This document shows, piece after piece, positions 52,560-64,000 of a stretch of 64,000 nt of DNA; the first letter of the stretch is position 1, and the number at the start of each line of letters is the position of its first letter. Source of the DNA: Pomphorhynchus laevis (lineage: Eukaryota; Acanthocephala; Palaeacanthocephala; Echinorhynchida; Pomphorhynchidae); the NCBI GenBank assembly GCA_012934845.2, contig WNNJ02001500.1, positions 99,985 to 163,984 of the forward strand, in the 5' to 3' direction. The notes below the pieces were generated by a model. The model was not told the origin of the DNA. It saw only the letters and a program-made list of their open reading frames with translations, and made no database searches. A program made the translations under genes and the position numbers.

Positions 52560-54518
52560 TAATTTCTCAACTCAACACTGTTCGTCTTAAAAAGCGTCGA
52601 CGCGAAGTCAGTGACAAGTCATATCGTACCAACAAAAATGAAAATGGACATTTTCGTTTGGGCCATCTAGTCCAAAAATCCGTTGGCGAACTGTCTCTCT
52701 TCCTCACCTCCTTCTCTGGCTAACAATGAAATAAAACGATCTTTTCGTCTAGCACTTCATAACACCCATTCAATTCTTCACAAAACTAACTTACTTCTCG
52801 ATATCTTCCCACAAACAATCACTAGTTCTTTTATGAAACACTGAATACTGGTATACTAATTCTGACTACCTTGCAATCCGTAATCTACGTTATTTTCGAT
52901 TTTCGCTTGTTGACTCCGCTTGCCCCATTAAATCAACAAAATCAATTTATCCTTCTAATATGACGAAATCGTCTCCTTCGCTCGTGTCTATTTGTCATTT
53001 AAAAAAATCGATTTATCCGTACCCTTCACTGCATTTGAATTGATTTTATGCAAATCATTTCATTTTCCTATTCAACTTGCAATCATCTTTCGCCCATGTT
53101 CAATTCCACCGTCTTGCCTATTTTTCAATGAACTCGCCGATCTACTATCAAACCGTTCACTTTCTTCTTTACATTTAATTGTCCTTGGTGATTTCAACAT
53201 CCATCTAGATAGCCCTTTTGATTTGGATTGCTTAAAACAGGTAAATCTTTTGTCAGATTTTAGCCTACATTTACTAGCAAACCTTTCCAAAAATCTTATT
53301 GATGTCGCTTTTGATATTTATCACTTTTTCCAACAATCTCATCGCATACGCTAACTTTACAATCTCAGATCTCGATTTTTGCGATCATTTTATCACCGCT
53401 GTTAATATCACTATCCCGATCACTCATGTTTCACCTTTCCAAGTAAAAATCAATCATGGCAACTCCTCGACCTTATTCTCTTGCGTTTCGCTATCCTTGA
53501 CTATCCACTCTTGTCGCATTTTGCAAAAATTTTTACAACTGATATATTCACACTATTCACCAATGAGCTTTCCAACATACTGCATTCTAATTTACCTCCC
53601 AGTCCCGAATTCCCAAACACTCATCGTGTACTCCTTGTTCGACTCTGACTGTAAAATTTCTACGCGCATTCTACGTCATTATGTTACAGTTTTTCTTCGT
53701 TTTCTCAAATGTGGGCACACTTCTATCTCTAGTCATCGTGATCATTGCTTAAATCTTTGACGCTCCCATCAATCTCTATAACGTGATAAATGTAAACTTT
53801 GGCAAAGCAAGATCACATCATCGTCTGATCAAGAGTATATTTAGAGAACCTTTAATTATATTCTTGCTCGCACTTCTAATGTTCCCTCCAATGATCCCCA
53901 CGAGTACTCCTCATATTTTCAGTCAAAAATCACTTCGATCATCATCTCTATCGATGTAAATAATCAATCCTCGTCTTGCCCATCATGCAAATTTCTTCCT
54001 GAGCTATTCCATCTTCTTCCTGTATCTTCTAGCGAAATCTTTAAGGTTCACCACTCTCTATACCAAATACCTTTTGCCTGCCGACCCTATCCCTACGTAT
54101 GTACTTAAATCTATTCATTACATCATACCACCGTTTCTTGCCCCCTTTTCAATCTATCTATTCATGAATGCATTTTTTCAGAGAGTTGGAAATCAACCAT
54201 CATACGTCCTCTTCCAAAGAAACCGTATCTCGATCATTTACTCTTAATCCCCTTTACAGTATGCCGTCTGGTCTAATCACTCTACTGATCTCGTTTGCCA
54301 AAAGGTATTCAGTAATCTGCTTCAAACCCGCTTAATGAAATTATGTAGTTTCGTTATCTCTCTTGACCTGTCTTCTGCTTTTGATATTGTTGATCACTCT
54401 GTTTTTCTATATTGGCTTCGTTACGACTGTGGTTTTTCAGTTCCTACTGTAGCCTGTTTCACATTTTATCTTTCCATACGCTATTTTCGTGTTCACTCAA
54501 ACTTCTCTTCATCTATAC
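52560..54518 (+). pseudogene. CR1/L2-like LINE, 5' half, left arm
   Basis: The endonuclease is at 52,992-53,354: FELILCKSFHFPIQLAIIFRP, then HLIVLGDFNIHLDSP. The RT entry is in broken frames at 54,060-54,300 (ESWKSTIIRPLPKK-like). The final frame 54,335-54,518 reads VISLDLSSAFDIVDHSVF (motif A) and ends SSSIP, exactly where motif B would begin. There the 3' end of a hAT element is attached. Related to the 3' half at 12,600-13,821. Frames are closed by many stops. Confidence 0.75.
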
Positions 54519-55080
54519 CCGTGTTTCTCAACCTTTTTTCAATCATCGCCCACTTTTGAACATTTTTTTTTAAATATCGCCCACCTTGACAGAAAAACTG
54601 TTTTAAATTTTATATAAATCTTAATATTCATGTAATAATAACAGTTGATATATGGATGTTAAAAACATAATATGTAGATCTGTATTATAAAGTTACAAGC
54701 CTCAGTTAGATTATCGATGAATAATAAATAAACCGAATTTGAAAAATAAATAAAGAAATTTAATGTATCCTTGTTTTGATGTTTTTTTACTATTTCCTCA
54801 ATTTTAGGCTTAAAGTTTGTAAGCTTCATTCTCACGTCAACCCTCGAACATATGTCTATTATCTTTCTTTAGTTATTATTTTATTTACTGTACTAAAATC
54901 ACATTTCACTAAATAAGAAGACGGAAAACACAGCAAAATATTGGTCATTTCAGTCCAAATCGTAGGATATAAAAACTTCGCCGACTGTGTCATCCATAAT
55001 CCAAATTGTCCGTCCTTTCATATTTATATTTCAATTCTTCATTGCATTAAAGATTGATAAGTTCTTCTTAAATGTTTTCT
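54519..55080 (-). pseudogene. Inverted copy of the hAT 3' part (left arm)
   Basis: Reverse complement of 57,402-57,963. It includes the hAT terminal sequence (CCGTGTTTCTCAACC at 54,519) and the dimerisation region (LLCFPSSYLVKCDFSTVNK on the minus strand, about 54,880-54,945). It ends abruptly at the palindrome apex at 55,080. Confidence 0.85.
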
Positions 55081-55615
55081 TATTTTATTGGTTATTCTAA
55101 TTTTATTTTTAATTTTATCTAATATATAAGTTTTCCAAATGTTTATCTTTGATGTATTAAAGATTTTGTACTAAACTAAATATAAAAACCTAAATTCATA
55201 GTTGCATGTGCACCCCTATGCGCATTTACATATAAACGTCGAATAAAAAGAGCAAACAAATCAGAAAAAATTGTATGTAAAATGAAAATGTTAATGAAAT
55301 TGAAGTATATTAAAGATAAGGGAGTGGTGAAGACGCTAGAAAACACGAGCAGTAGAGATTATGATACGCTGGAGAGGTAAATGCAGAATTGAAAAGTTGG
55401 CAACTAAGCTAATGTAGTTATCAACTACATTAGCTAATGAAGTCGATCAACTTACGAATGCGACGGTGGTCACTAAGAAATAATAAAGAATCTCTAACTT
55501 TGCAATGAACAAAAGGTTAGATGGAAAGGAAATCGTCCAAGTGAAAACCTTAGAAAAACATATTGTCAATGATTGGGAAAATGATCGAATCAACAGAAGA
55601 TATATGTGTAAGAAG
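55081..55615. other. Non-palindromic apex sequence outside the hAT element
   Basis: Unique sequence between the left arm and the hAT 5' end. It contains a perfect 12-bp hairpin (GCTAATGTAGTT, 3-nt loop, AACTACATTAGC) near 55,408-55,434. No gene is recognised. Confidence 0.5.
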
Positions 55616-55623
55616 GTATAAAT

Positions 55624-57963
55624 CAGGGGTTCTCAACCTGGGCGACCATATTTTCCAGGTGGGCGATTTTGTTTGTGAAAATTGGTAAAAACAGAAGAAA
55701 AATCTTAAATTTTTTGATGTAAAAGTTTAAATTTATTTCTTAAACATTTATTTTTAAATCTACACAGGATTTTAATGTTCACATTCAGGGAACTTTAACT
55801 TTTAAATGTCTTAGTCGTTTTTTTAATATAAAAAAGTCGAATTTGTTATTAATTGCATGGTAAAAAATGATTTTCGCCACTGTATTGAATTTTATTACAG
55901 TTTATATATTTCTTTCTAGTATTTTTTATAAAAATTATCCCTTACTATGACAGAAGAAAAAAAAATATGGCGCAAATACAGTGCAGAGTATTTAGCTTTT
56001 ATATTCATTGAAAGTCTTTATGAGAAAGATATTCCATTCTGTCTTTTATGTCACAAACCGTTCTCTAATGAAGCTATTAAACCTTCAAGGCTCCTCAATC
56101 ACCAGAAAAGAGTCCATGCTGAAAAATTAGATAAAGGAATTAAATATTTTCAAAAAGAAAAAGAAATTTTTGAAAAACGTCCAACTCTTACTGGTATGTT
56201 TAAAAAACAAATACTTGAAAGTTCAAAAGGACTGATTTCTTCCCATTAATTTGCTGCACTAATCTCTAAAACCTGTAGCTCGCATTCCGTTGCTGAAGCA
56301 CTATTAAAACCCGCATTTGAGATTCTTCTCAAAACAGTTTTAAAAATAGAAGATACCGAAACAATTATTAATACAATTCAACTAATCAACGATTCAATTA
56401 GAAGAAGAATAGATGAAATAGCTGAAGATGCTGAAGGACAGCTAATTGAAAAACAAAAAACTAGTAAGTTTTCTATTCAAATTGACGAATCAACTGTTAA
56501 CGATAGTAGATCCCTGATGATGTCATATGTCCGCTTTATTGATGACGATTTTCAAATACACGAAAAATGTTATTTATAAAGTATTTAAAAACAGATACAA
56601 CAGGAGCATCAATATCCGAAGTTGTTGAATCTTGGTTCGAAGAAAAACAAGTACCATTTGAAAATTTGATATAATGTGCTACTGACGGAGCCCCTGCTAT
56701 GATTGGAAGACATAAGGTGTTTATTTCATTTTTAAAGAACATTTGTCCAACAATATTAACTATCCACTGTATTATACATCGTCATAAGTTGGTGGCAACG
56801 AACATAAGTCCTATTCTTCTTTCTTCTTTAAGGCTTGTCATCCAAGTAGTAAGCAAGATAAAGACAAATTCAAAGTGTGACAGATTGTTTCAGATTTTCT
56901 GTAAAGACAATAATGAGCAATACAATAGATTACTTCTCCACACTGAAATACGATGGTTATATAAAGGTAATTGCCTTACAAGATTTGTTTGCTTATTTGA
57001 CACAATTATTTCTTTCCTGAAAGAAGAAAAGGAATTTGATAGATGAGACGAGCTGAATGCCCATAAAAACAATGTAAACTTATGGCATTTATTTTCAGAA
57101 AGCTTAATGAAATATCGCTGAAATTGCAAGGAAAACTTGTTACTCTGATCGACTGTAAGCGTACTATTAAGGCCTTTACAGAGAATATAGAAGTTTTTAA
57201 GAACAACTTATTGAAGAGAAACTTTAAAAATATGCAGGAGATGAAAAATGTAGTCTTTTCTTTCTGATCTAACTTATTCAATTATTCTAAATAATTGTCT
57301 TCTCTAAAGCATGAATTTCTTAGTAGGTTTTCGGATTTATTTTCTTTGCATATTAAGCCATGGATGATTGACCCCTTTTGCTGTGATATTGAATGTGTTT
57401 GAGAAAACATTTAAGAAGAACTTATCAATCTTTAATGCAATGAAGAATTGAAATATAAATATGAAAAGTGCGGACAATTTGGATTATGGATAACACAGTC
57501 GGCGAAGTTTTTTATCGTACGATTTGGACTGAAATGACCAATATTTTGCTGTGTTTTCCGTCTTCTTATTTAGTGAAATGTGATTTTAGTACAGTAAATA
57601 AAATAATAACTAAAGAAAGATAATAGACATATGTTCGAGGGTTGACGTGAGAATGAAGCTTACAAACTTTAAGCCTAAAATTGAGGAAATAGTAAAAAAA
57701 CATCAAAACAAGGATACATTAAATTTCTTTATTTATTTTTCAAATTCGGTTTATTTATTATTCATCGATAATCTAACTGAGGCTTGTAACTTTATAATAC
57801 AGATCTACATATTATGTTTTTAACATCCATATATCAACTGTTATTATTACATGAATATTAAGATTTATATAAAATTTAAAACAGTTTTTCTGTCAAGGTG
57901 GGCGATATTTAAAAAAAAATGTTCAAAAGTGGGCGATGATTGAAAAAAGGTTGAGAAACACGG
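55624..57963 (+). mobile_element. hAT-superfamily DNA transposon
   Basis: The left end CAGGGGTTCTCAACC is flanked by GTATAAAT (55,616-55,623). The right end is GGTTGAGAAACACGG, flanked by GTATAGAT (57,964-57,971). The 8-bp flanks agree at seven positions, fitting the 8-bp target duplication of hAT elements. The inner nine bases of the ends are exactly inverted. The size of 2,340 bp and one transposase gene are normal. The right 562 bp belong to the right palindrome arm, the rest to the unpaired loop. Confidence 0.8.
55947..57680 (+). pseudogene. hAT transposase (SCAND3/ZBED-related), degenerate
   Basis: The protein would excise and reinsert the element. The N-terminal BED-like finger is FCLLCHKPFSNEAIKPSRLL then HQKRVH (C-x2-C...H-x4-H, about 56,035-56,115). 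An in-frame TAA at 56,247 is followed by continued coding: EIAEDAEGQLIEKQKT, FSIQIDESTVND (first catalytic Asp), a shift, CATDGAPAMIGRHK (second Asp region, about 56,678), TIHCIIHRHKL, and LLLHTEIRWLYKGN (hallmark RW block). The C-terminal dimerisation block LLCFPSSYLVKCDFSTVNK lies at about 57,540-57,600. At least three disruptions. The wording resembles the hAT lineage co-opted in vertebrate SCAND3, ZBED5 and ZMYM6, but this is a transposon copy. Confidence 0.8.
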
Positions 57964-59840
57964 GTATAGATGAAGAGAAGTTTGAGTGAACACGAAAATA
58001 GCGTATGGAAAGATAAAATGTGAAACAGGCTACAGTAGGAACTGAAAAACCATAGTCGTAACGAAGCCAATATAGAAAAACAGAGTGATCAACAATATCA
58101 AAAGCAGAAGACAGGTCAAGAGAGATAACGAAACTACATAATTTCATTAAGCGGGTTTGAAGCAGATTACTGAATACCTTTTGGCAAACGAGATCAGTAG
58201 AGTGATTAGACCAGACGGCATACTGTAAAGGGGATATAAATTTGAATATGCAATGTATAGATTTACTTTATGTAACACAAGACGCTCTAGAAGTTTAGAT
58301 AAGATCGGAAGAAGAGAAAACGGGCGGTATGAAAATAAGAGTAAATGATCGAGATACGGTTTCTTTGGAAGAGGACGTATGATGGTTGATTTCCAACTCT
58401 CTGAAAAAATGCATTCATGAATAGATAGATTGAAAAGGGGGGCAAGGAACGGTGATATGATGTACTGAATAGATTTAAGTACATACGTAGGGATAGGGTC
58501 GGCAGGCAAAAGGTATTTGGTATAGAGAGTGGTGAACCTTAAATATTTCGCTAGAAGATACAGGAAGAAGATGGAATAGCTCAGGAAGAAATTTGCATGA
58601 TGAGCAAGACGAGGATTGATTATTTACATCGATAGAGATGATGATCGAAGTGATTTTTGACTGAAAATATGAGGAGTACTCGTGGGGATCATTGGAGGGA
58701 ACATTAGAAGTGCTAGCAAGAATATAATTAAAGGTTCTCCAAATATACTCTTGATCAGACGATGATGTGATCTTGCTTTGCCAAAGTTTACATTTATCAC
58801 GTTATAGAGATTGATGGGAGCGTCAAAGATTTAAGCAATGATCACGATGACTAGAGATAGAAGTGTGCCCACATTTGAGAAAACGAAGAAAAACTGTAAC
58901 ATAATGACGTAGAATGCGCGTAGAAATTTTACAGTCAGAGTCGAACAAGGAGTACACGATGAGTGTTTGGGAATTCGGGACTGGGAGGTAAATTAGAATG
59001 CAGTATGTTGGAAAGCTCATTAGTGAATAGTGTGAATATATTAGCTGTAGAATTTTTTGCAAAATGCGACAAGAGTGGATAGTCAAGGATAGCGAAACGC
59101 AAGAGAATAAGGTCGATGAGTTGCCATGATTGATTTATAGTTGGAAAGGTTGAAACATGAGTGATCGGGATAGTGATATTAACAGTGATGAGAAAATGAT
59201 CACAAAAACCAGGATCTGAGATTGTGGAGTAAGCGTATGCAATGAGACTGTTGGGAAAAGCGATAAATATCAAAAGCGCCATCAATAAGATTTTTGGAAT
59301 GGTTTGCTAGTAAATGTAGGCTAAAATCTAACAGAAGATTTACCTGTTTTAAGCAATCTAAATCAAAAGGCGATCTAGATGGATGTTGAAATCACCAAGG
59401 ACATTAAATGTAACGAAGAAAGTGAAAGGTTTGACAGTAGATCGGCGAGTTCATTGAAAAATAGGCAAGACGGTGGAATTGAACATGGGGGAAAGATGAT
59501 TGCAAATTGAATAGGAAAATGAAATGAAGATTTACATAAAATCAATTCAAATGCAATGCAGGGTACGGATAAATCGATTTTTTTTAAATGACAAATAGAT
59601 ACGAGCGAAGGAGACGATTTCGTCATATTAGAAGAATAATTTGATTTTGTTGATTCAATGGGGCAAGCGGAGTCAAGAAGCGAAAATCGAAAAGAAGGTA
59701 GATTACGGATTGCAAGGTAGTCAGAATTTGTATACGAGGATTCAGTGTGTCATAAAAGAACTAGTGATTGTTTGTGGGAAGAGATCGAGAAGTAAGTCAG
59801 TTTTGTGAAAAATTGAATTGGTGTTATGAAGTGCTAGATT
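57964..59840 (-). pseudogene. CR1/L2-like LINE, 5' half, right arm
   Basis: Mirror of 52,560-54,518 with the same truncation at SSSIP against the hAT end. The endonuclease frame is at 59,626-59,375 (FELILCKSSFHFPIQFAII), and motif A at 58,147-57,964. The GDFN box is shifted out of frame here, and bases around 58,230-58,330 include a stretch missing from the left arm. Non-functional. Confidence 0.75.
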
Positions 59841-60289
59841 TTATGAAGTGGTATCTTCAGCGTATACCACTAGACGTTGTTCATGTTAATATTTTTTAAA
59901 AAGTTTAATAGAGGCAACAAGAAATAAGGAAAAGAGGCCGGAAAATGAACAGCAATGAACACTGCTCAGACGTACGGAGATATGTTGTAGTTAGTTGTTT
60001 TTTCTTTGGACTTGCAACGTTATTCGATGTAATCGTCCACCAAACACAGTTTGTTGCAAAGCAATTCGTATTAGATCGTCGCCAAGTAATTCCTATAAAA
60101 TCGTCGCCGATTGTAATAATTCGTCCATTGTAATAATTGTGTTTTCTTAAAACTGCGACTTTATTCGATTGTATCGTCCATAAAAGTAGTTTTAATTGTA
60201 AGTTTTTATAACCAAACGATTTTAACCAGTTGTAAGAATTTATAATAGCCAAGACAATTGTTTAACGTAGTCGTCGATCTTTCTGCCAA

Positions 60290-60410
60290 ATATCTTCAAT
60301 TAATCGGGTGATCTCGCTTCCTGATATAGAAGCACATCCGCCTGAATGAGACTGAAATACTGTATCACGTTCTTAACAGAACCTATATTCCAACTCATCA
60401 GGCAGATGTC
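60290..60410 (-). pseudogene. LINE endonuclease N-terminal fragment, right arm
   Basis: Mirror of 51,645-51,755, reading MSWNIGSVKNV and VLLYQEARSP on the minus strand. Confidence 0.55.
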
Positions 60411-60699
60411 TTTAAGCGAAGAAAATTCAACTCTTCATTTATTAAATTAATAAAATAATACAAAACTGTTCATTTCGAAATACTCTTTTATGAAATACTC
60501 TTTAAAGGGTATTTCATTTCGAAATACTCTTTAATTTTTGAAAACAGTGTTTGTTGCTAACATTATGACATTCATAAATAATAAATAATATTTATAAATA
60601 TGTTCAATTATGAACATAAGTATTTAAGGCATAATCAGCATTTGGCGATACAAAAAGATACCAACATATTTTTATATATTTACATATCTATATATTCCA

Positions 60700-62405
60700 A
60701 GTCTTAAGGAGCAAATACTCGAACTGCTTGGTGGACATTAACAGTTAGAGATTTTGTCCAACAGAAGAAGCTGGCTTATAAGGCAACTTTGTCAGGTAAA
60801 TAAGTGGAAGCTGTAGACAAGTAGCGAAAGGCAAAGAGAGCTTCAGCTCGAGCAGTTACCGAAGCGAAGAAAGCGGCATGGGAGAAGTTTGGAGAGCACT
60901 TAGAACTTTATTATAGGTCAGCTTCAAAGATGATCTGGGAAGCGATCAGGTACTTCGTGTTGTAATGTAGAAAACTCCTCAAACTCTCTATGACAAGACG
61001 TGATCTATGCTGACTGACATAATAGAAATTTTTGTGTTGGAAAGAGCATTTTAGGAGTCTCCCTAATCCGATCGATTTGAATTCTATTGTAGAAGTAGAG
61101 CCTTAAGAACCAACGAAAGAGCTCATCTCTTTGGAAGAAGTCATTGATGTTGTTAAAAAACTTCGTAACGGCAAGTCTTCTGGAGTAGACGAGATTCGAC
61201 CTGAGCTTTAAATATTATCGACGTTGTTGGCATAAAGTGGCTAACACGGATCTTCAATGCTGCATTGAAGTCTGGAAAGGTTCCAAGTGAGTGGCAAACA
61301 GGAATGGTGGTACCGATTTTTAAGAAATGTGGCTGACGAGTGTGTTCTGATTATAGGGGCATCACTTTTCTTAGCTAAACTGATAAGCTATGTGCTAGAG
61401 TTCTTGAGTTAAGGATACAGCCTATGAATGAAGGACAGTTGCAAGAAGAAAAATGCGGCTTTCGTCAAGGTCGTGGAACTACGGATCAGCTCTTTACTCT
61501 GTCAACTATCCTTGAACAGTCTTGGGAGTTCCTCTCAACCGGTCTACATGTGTTTTGAAGATTTGGAGATTGCGTTCGACCGAGTTCCGCGAGAGAGGTT
61601 TGGAAGGTACTAAAGGAGCATGAAGTTCCACACTATCTTTGGGTAGCTCGCTTCTCTGTATGAACAAAGTATGAGTTGTGATTGTGTTCGAGGTAGGAAG
61701 TCTGAATTATTTGCAGTAGTCATTTGGCTACGTCAGGGTTGTCCTTTGTGTCCACTTGTGTTCCTTGTTTACATGAACAAAATTTCGAGACGAGCTGCTC
61801 TGACAGATGTCAGACTTCAGTTTGGTTCCATCAGGATAGCATTTCTGCTTTTTTCAGATGGCGTTGTTTTGCTGGCTTCTTGTCCTGACGACTTACAATG
61901 CCAACTAGATCGATTTACAATAGCATGCCAAGCGGCAGGGATGTTGGTTATTACCTCCAAGACTGTCTCTATGTGTTTGACTCTTAGATTCAGTTGCCAA
62001 ACTTAATCCGGATTGGAGAAAAGGTTCTTCCTGAAGTGGAGGATTTCAAGTATCTCGGGTACTGTTCTCAAGGGACGGTAGGAACATCAAGAAGATTGAG
62101 AAGCGGATTTGTGCAGCCATGCGTTCTTTGTGCAGATATGTCGTGGTTAAGCGGGAGTTGAGTCTTCGGGCGAAGCTTTCGGTTTACCACGCAATCTTCG
62201 TTCTTATCTTAATCTATGGACATGAGCTATGGGTTATGACCAAAACATTTCGGTCATAAGCTATGGATCGCCTTCCTCGGTGAGTTTTCCAGGCTGGAAT
62301 CTCTAGAAAGAGACCTCGAGGACGATCACGGTACATGTTGAGAGATCAAATTACGAAACTGGCCGAAGACCTGCTTGGGCTATCTGAAAGAGAACTCAGG
62401 TCTGT
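60700..62405 (+). pseudogene. RTE-type LINE, right-arm copy
   Basis: Mirror of 49,640-51,340. The frame at 61,671-62,006 is slightly better preserved than on the left: VVIWLRQGCPLCPLVFLVYMNK (motif B) runs in frame into LLFSDGVVLLASCPDDLQ (motif C with Asp-Gly). On the left the same region is split by a shift. The 5' part (61,428-61,613) reads EEKCGFRQGRGTTDQLFTL in a broken frame. The C-terminus ends near 62,400. Non-functional. Confidence 0.7.
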
Positions 62406-63554
62406 ATATTATTTGTTTTTATTATCAATAAATTGTTGTTGTTATAATTCATTATGATACTTCATTCAGAGAGACATAAAATAAAATATCGTGTTTAAAA
62501 ATATAACATATAATAATGTAATTGTATTTGATTGCATCTGTGAGCTGAAATTTTTCCCATTGTGGCACGATATTATCCTCACAGGTATTGATCTTACTTT
62601 TGATACAGCAGGACGCTACTAATCAGTCTGGGTGGGTCTAGAAAAATATAATAATGTTATAACATTATATATATGTTTAAATGTTGTTTATTTTTTGAAA
62701 TACCTATGTTTACCATTACTCTATGAAATATTGTCTTTAAATATTTAAATTTCTTAAAATTAATTTCGGGTATTCCTTTGAAGTTCCACGACCGATCAGA
62801 AAATTGTCAGCACATTCTGCGGAAAATGGTTGCAAAGCTATGTTGCACATTTTTAATTGTAAGGAGATAAATTTGTTTCATATCTCGACAAACTTTTGTT
62901 ATCCTCTTGATTTGTTCTCGTCTTGTAATTATTTAATTTATTTTTATTTTCCACAGCGTTAAAAAACGGCAGTAGGTTAATAATACTTCTCAGGTTAATG
63001 ACACGAATTCTTTATTATGACACTTCATACGGAGGGACGTAGCATAAAATATCATGTGTAAATATATAAAATCTAAGAATGCTATAACATTATAGATGTT
63101 TTAATGCTGTTTATATTTTAATATATAAATGTTGACTTTTGCTCAAGAAATGATTGTCTTTGAATATTGAAACCTCTTAAAATATATCTTGAGTTTGTGT
63201 AACAAATTTTATAAACGATTTTTCAATAAATTTTATAGACGATCTATAAATTAATAAACGATTTTATTGCTCAAAACATTATATATGATTTCGTGTATAA
63301 TGAATATGTTTATCATATTTAAACAAATTAATTATCATTCCTACAACTAAGCTACTTGTATTTTTAAATCTTTTAAATTCAAAAAAGGTGTTTTGATGAC
63401 ATACGTAGTTGCTACAAATGACAATATTGTCCTTGTTAACGGTATGAGTTTTAAATTTTTGTCTATTTTTTGCAATATCTATTTTGACTATTATCTAGGA
63501 AAGATTGGCTTTAAATATTGAAATTTTTTGAAATTAAACATTAATGTATAATCA

Positions 63555-63737
63555 TCAAAGATTTGAGTAAAATATTTTATATAACGTTCTATAACAGTGT
63601 AAATTAACAGTTTTTGACGACATAAATAGTGGGTACAAATTATAATATTGTCTTTGTACAGGTTTTGAGTTTTTCGCCCAATAAACAAGCGATGATACTT
63701 TCTTCAAGTGTCTCATTCCAGCATTATTGCATAGCAT
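63555..63737 (-). other. Mirror of the short open frame at 48,304
   Basis: Starts MLCNNAGMRHLKKVSSLVYW as on the left but is shifted by a small deletion (about 63,600), so the second half moves to an overlapping frame. Unequal preservation argues that this is not a conserved gene. Confidence 0.4.
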
Positions 63738-64000
63738 TCGTAGTTGACCTAAAATAAAATAATGTCAATTATAATATCCAATACACCTGCGATATTTTAT
63801 CATACCAAGGTTTTTACTAACAAGCTTGATTAATATATATAACAATATTTATTTTATACTATTGTATAAAATAAAGAAATATTATTTTTTTAAATAGTAA
63901 TAAACTTTATTTGTATAAAGATTATTCTGTTAAAAATAGAGCTGTATGTCTTCAAATATATCTGATTTACCTTTATAACATTTCAATTTCGGTAATAAAA

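Larger units (their letters stand above)
48041..55080. repeat. Left arm of the large palindrome
   Basis: Mirrored by 57,402-64,000. Coordinates sum to about 112,041 in the outer part (48,304 with 63,737) and 112,482 near the apex (54,335 with 58,147). The change is mostly due to about 560 bp (52,188-52,752) present only here. In one stretch of about 280 bp (49,080-49,360 against 62,685-62,960) I count four differences. The arm may extend further left; its true end cannot be seen because the right arm leaves the window. Confidence 0.93.
57402..64000. repeat. Right arm of the large palindrome
   Basis: Reverse complement of 48,041-55,080, still matching at the last base of the window (ACCGAAATTGAAATG at left 48,050 against its complement near 63,985). 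The arm therefore continues beyond the window. Confidence 0.93.

Noticed and set aside
54519-55623. A second, complete hAT element on the left
   Set aside because: Only the 3' 562 bp are present in inverted form; the rest of the stretch does not match hAT.
48041-64000. The palindrome as a pure assembly artefact
   Set aside because: Scattered base differences and a large indel between arms make a folded single read unlikely, though haplotype misjoining still needs long-read checking.

Overview
This window looks like nuclear DNA of an AT-rich invertebrate animal. The non-coding parts are strongly A/T, the one conserved multi-exon gene (a CNOT7/CAF1 deadenylase relative) has GT-AG introns of about 46-52 bp plus one of 537 bp, and the rest is a dense mosaic of animal-type retroelements and DNA transposons. 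I cannot name the species. Most entries are broken mobile elements; only a few reading frames look intact.

Layout. 1-12,575 holds four fragments (1-470, 745-3,780, 9,240-10,670, 10,785-12,575) of one non-LTR retrotransposon family with a Cys-rich N-terminus, a reverse transcriptase (RT) and a C-terminal restriction-enzyme-like (REL) endonuclease. Further pieces lie at 33,640-33,870 and 43,190-43,715. Between them are a Penelope-like (PLE) endonuclease fragment (4,173-5,190, minus) and a single-exon EF-hand gene (5,567-6,238, minus), one of only two host-type loci seen. 12,600-13,820 is a CR1/L2-like LINE. 13,822-17,760 (minus) is an apparently intact two-ORF LINE (zinc-knuckle ORF1; endonuclease-RT ORF2) with three broken relatives at 19,530-21,820, 35,250-38,952 and 39,378-42,990. 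17,973-19,523 (minus) is a Jockey/CR1-type RT.

24,370-27,795 is a PLE RT split by a Tc1/mariner-type transposon (25,265-27,252). The terminal inverted repeats of that transposon are arrays of a 22-bp unit. Removing the transposon plus one TA rejoins the PLE reading frame. 29,660-33,516 (minus) is a degenerate Gypsy LTR element with gag, protease, RT, RNase H and integrase.

43,945-64,000 is dominated by inverted duplication. The first palindrome (43,945-47,030) carries two head-to-head CAF1 copies, both lacking the N-terminal exons that hold half of the catalytic residues. The second is much larger: arms 48,041-55,080 and 57,402-64,000, still mirrored at the window edge. Its arms carry an RTE-type LINE, a CR1-like LINE and small fragments, and its apex lies inside a hAT transposon (55,624-57,963). 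Arm divergence (four differences in one ~280-bp stretch I compared, plus a ~560-bp indel) suggests a real, aged duplication rather than a simple read artefact.

The genes do not form a pathway. The window records nested transposition and inverted duplication, with the EF-hand gene and the truncated CAF1 pair as the host-type content.
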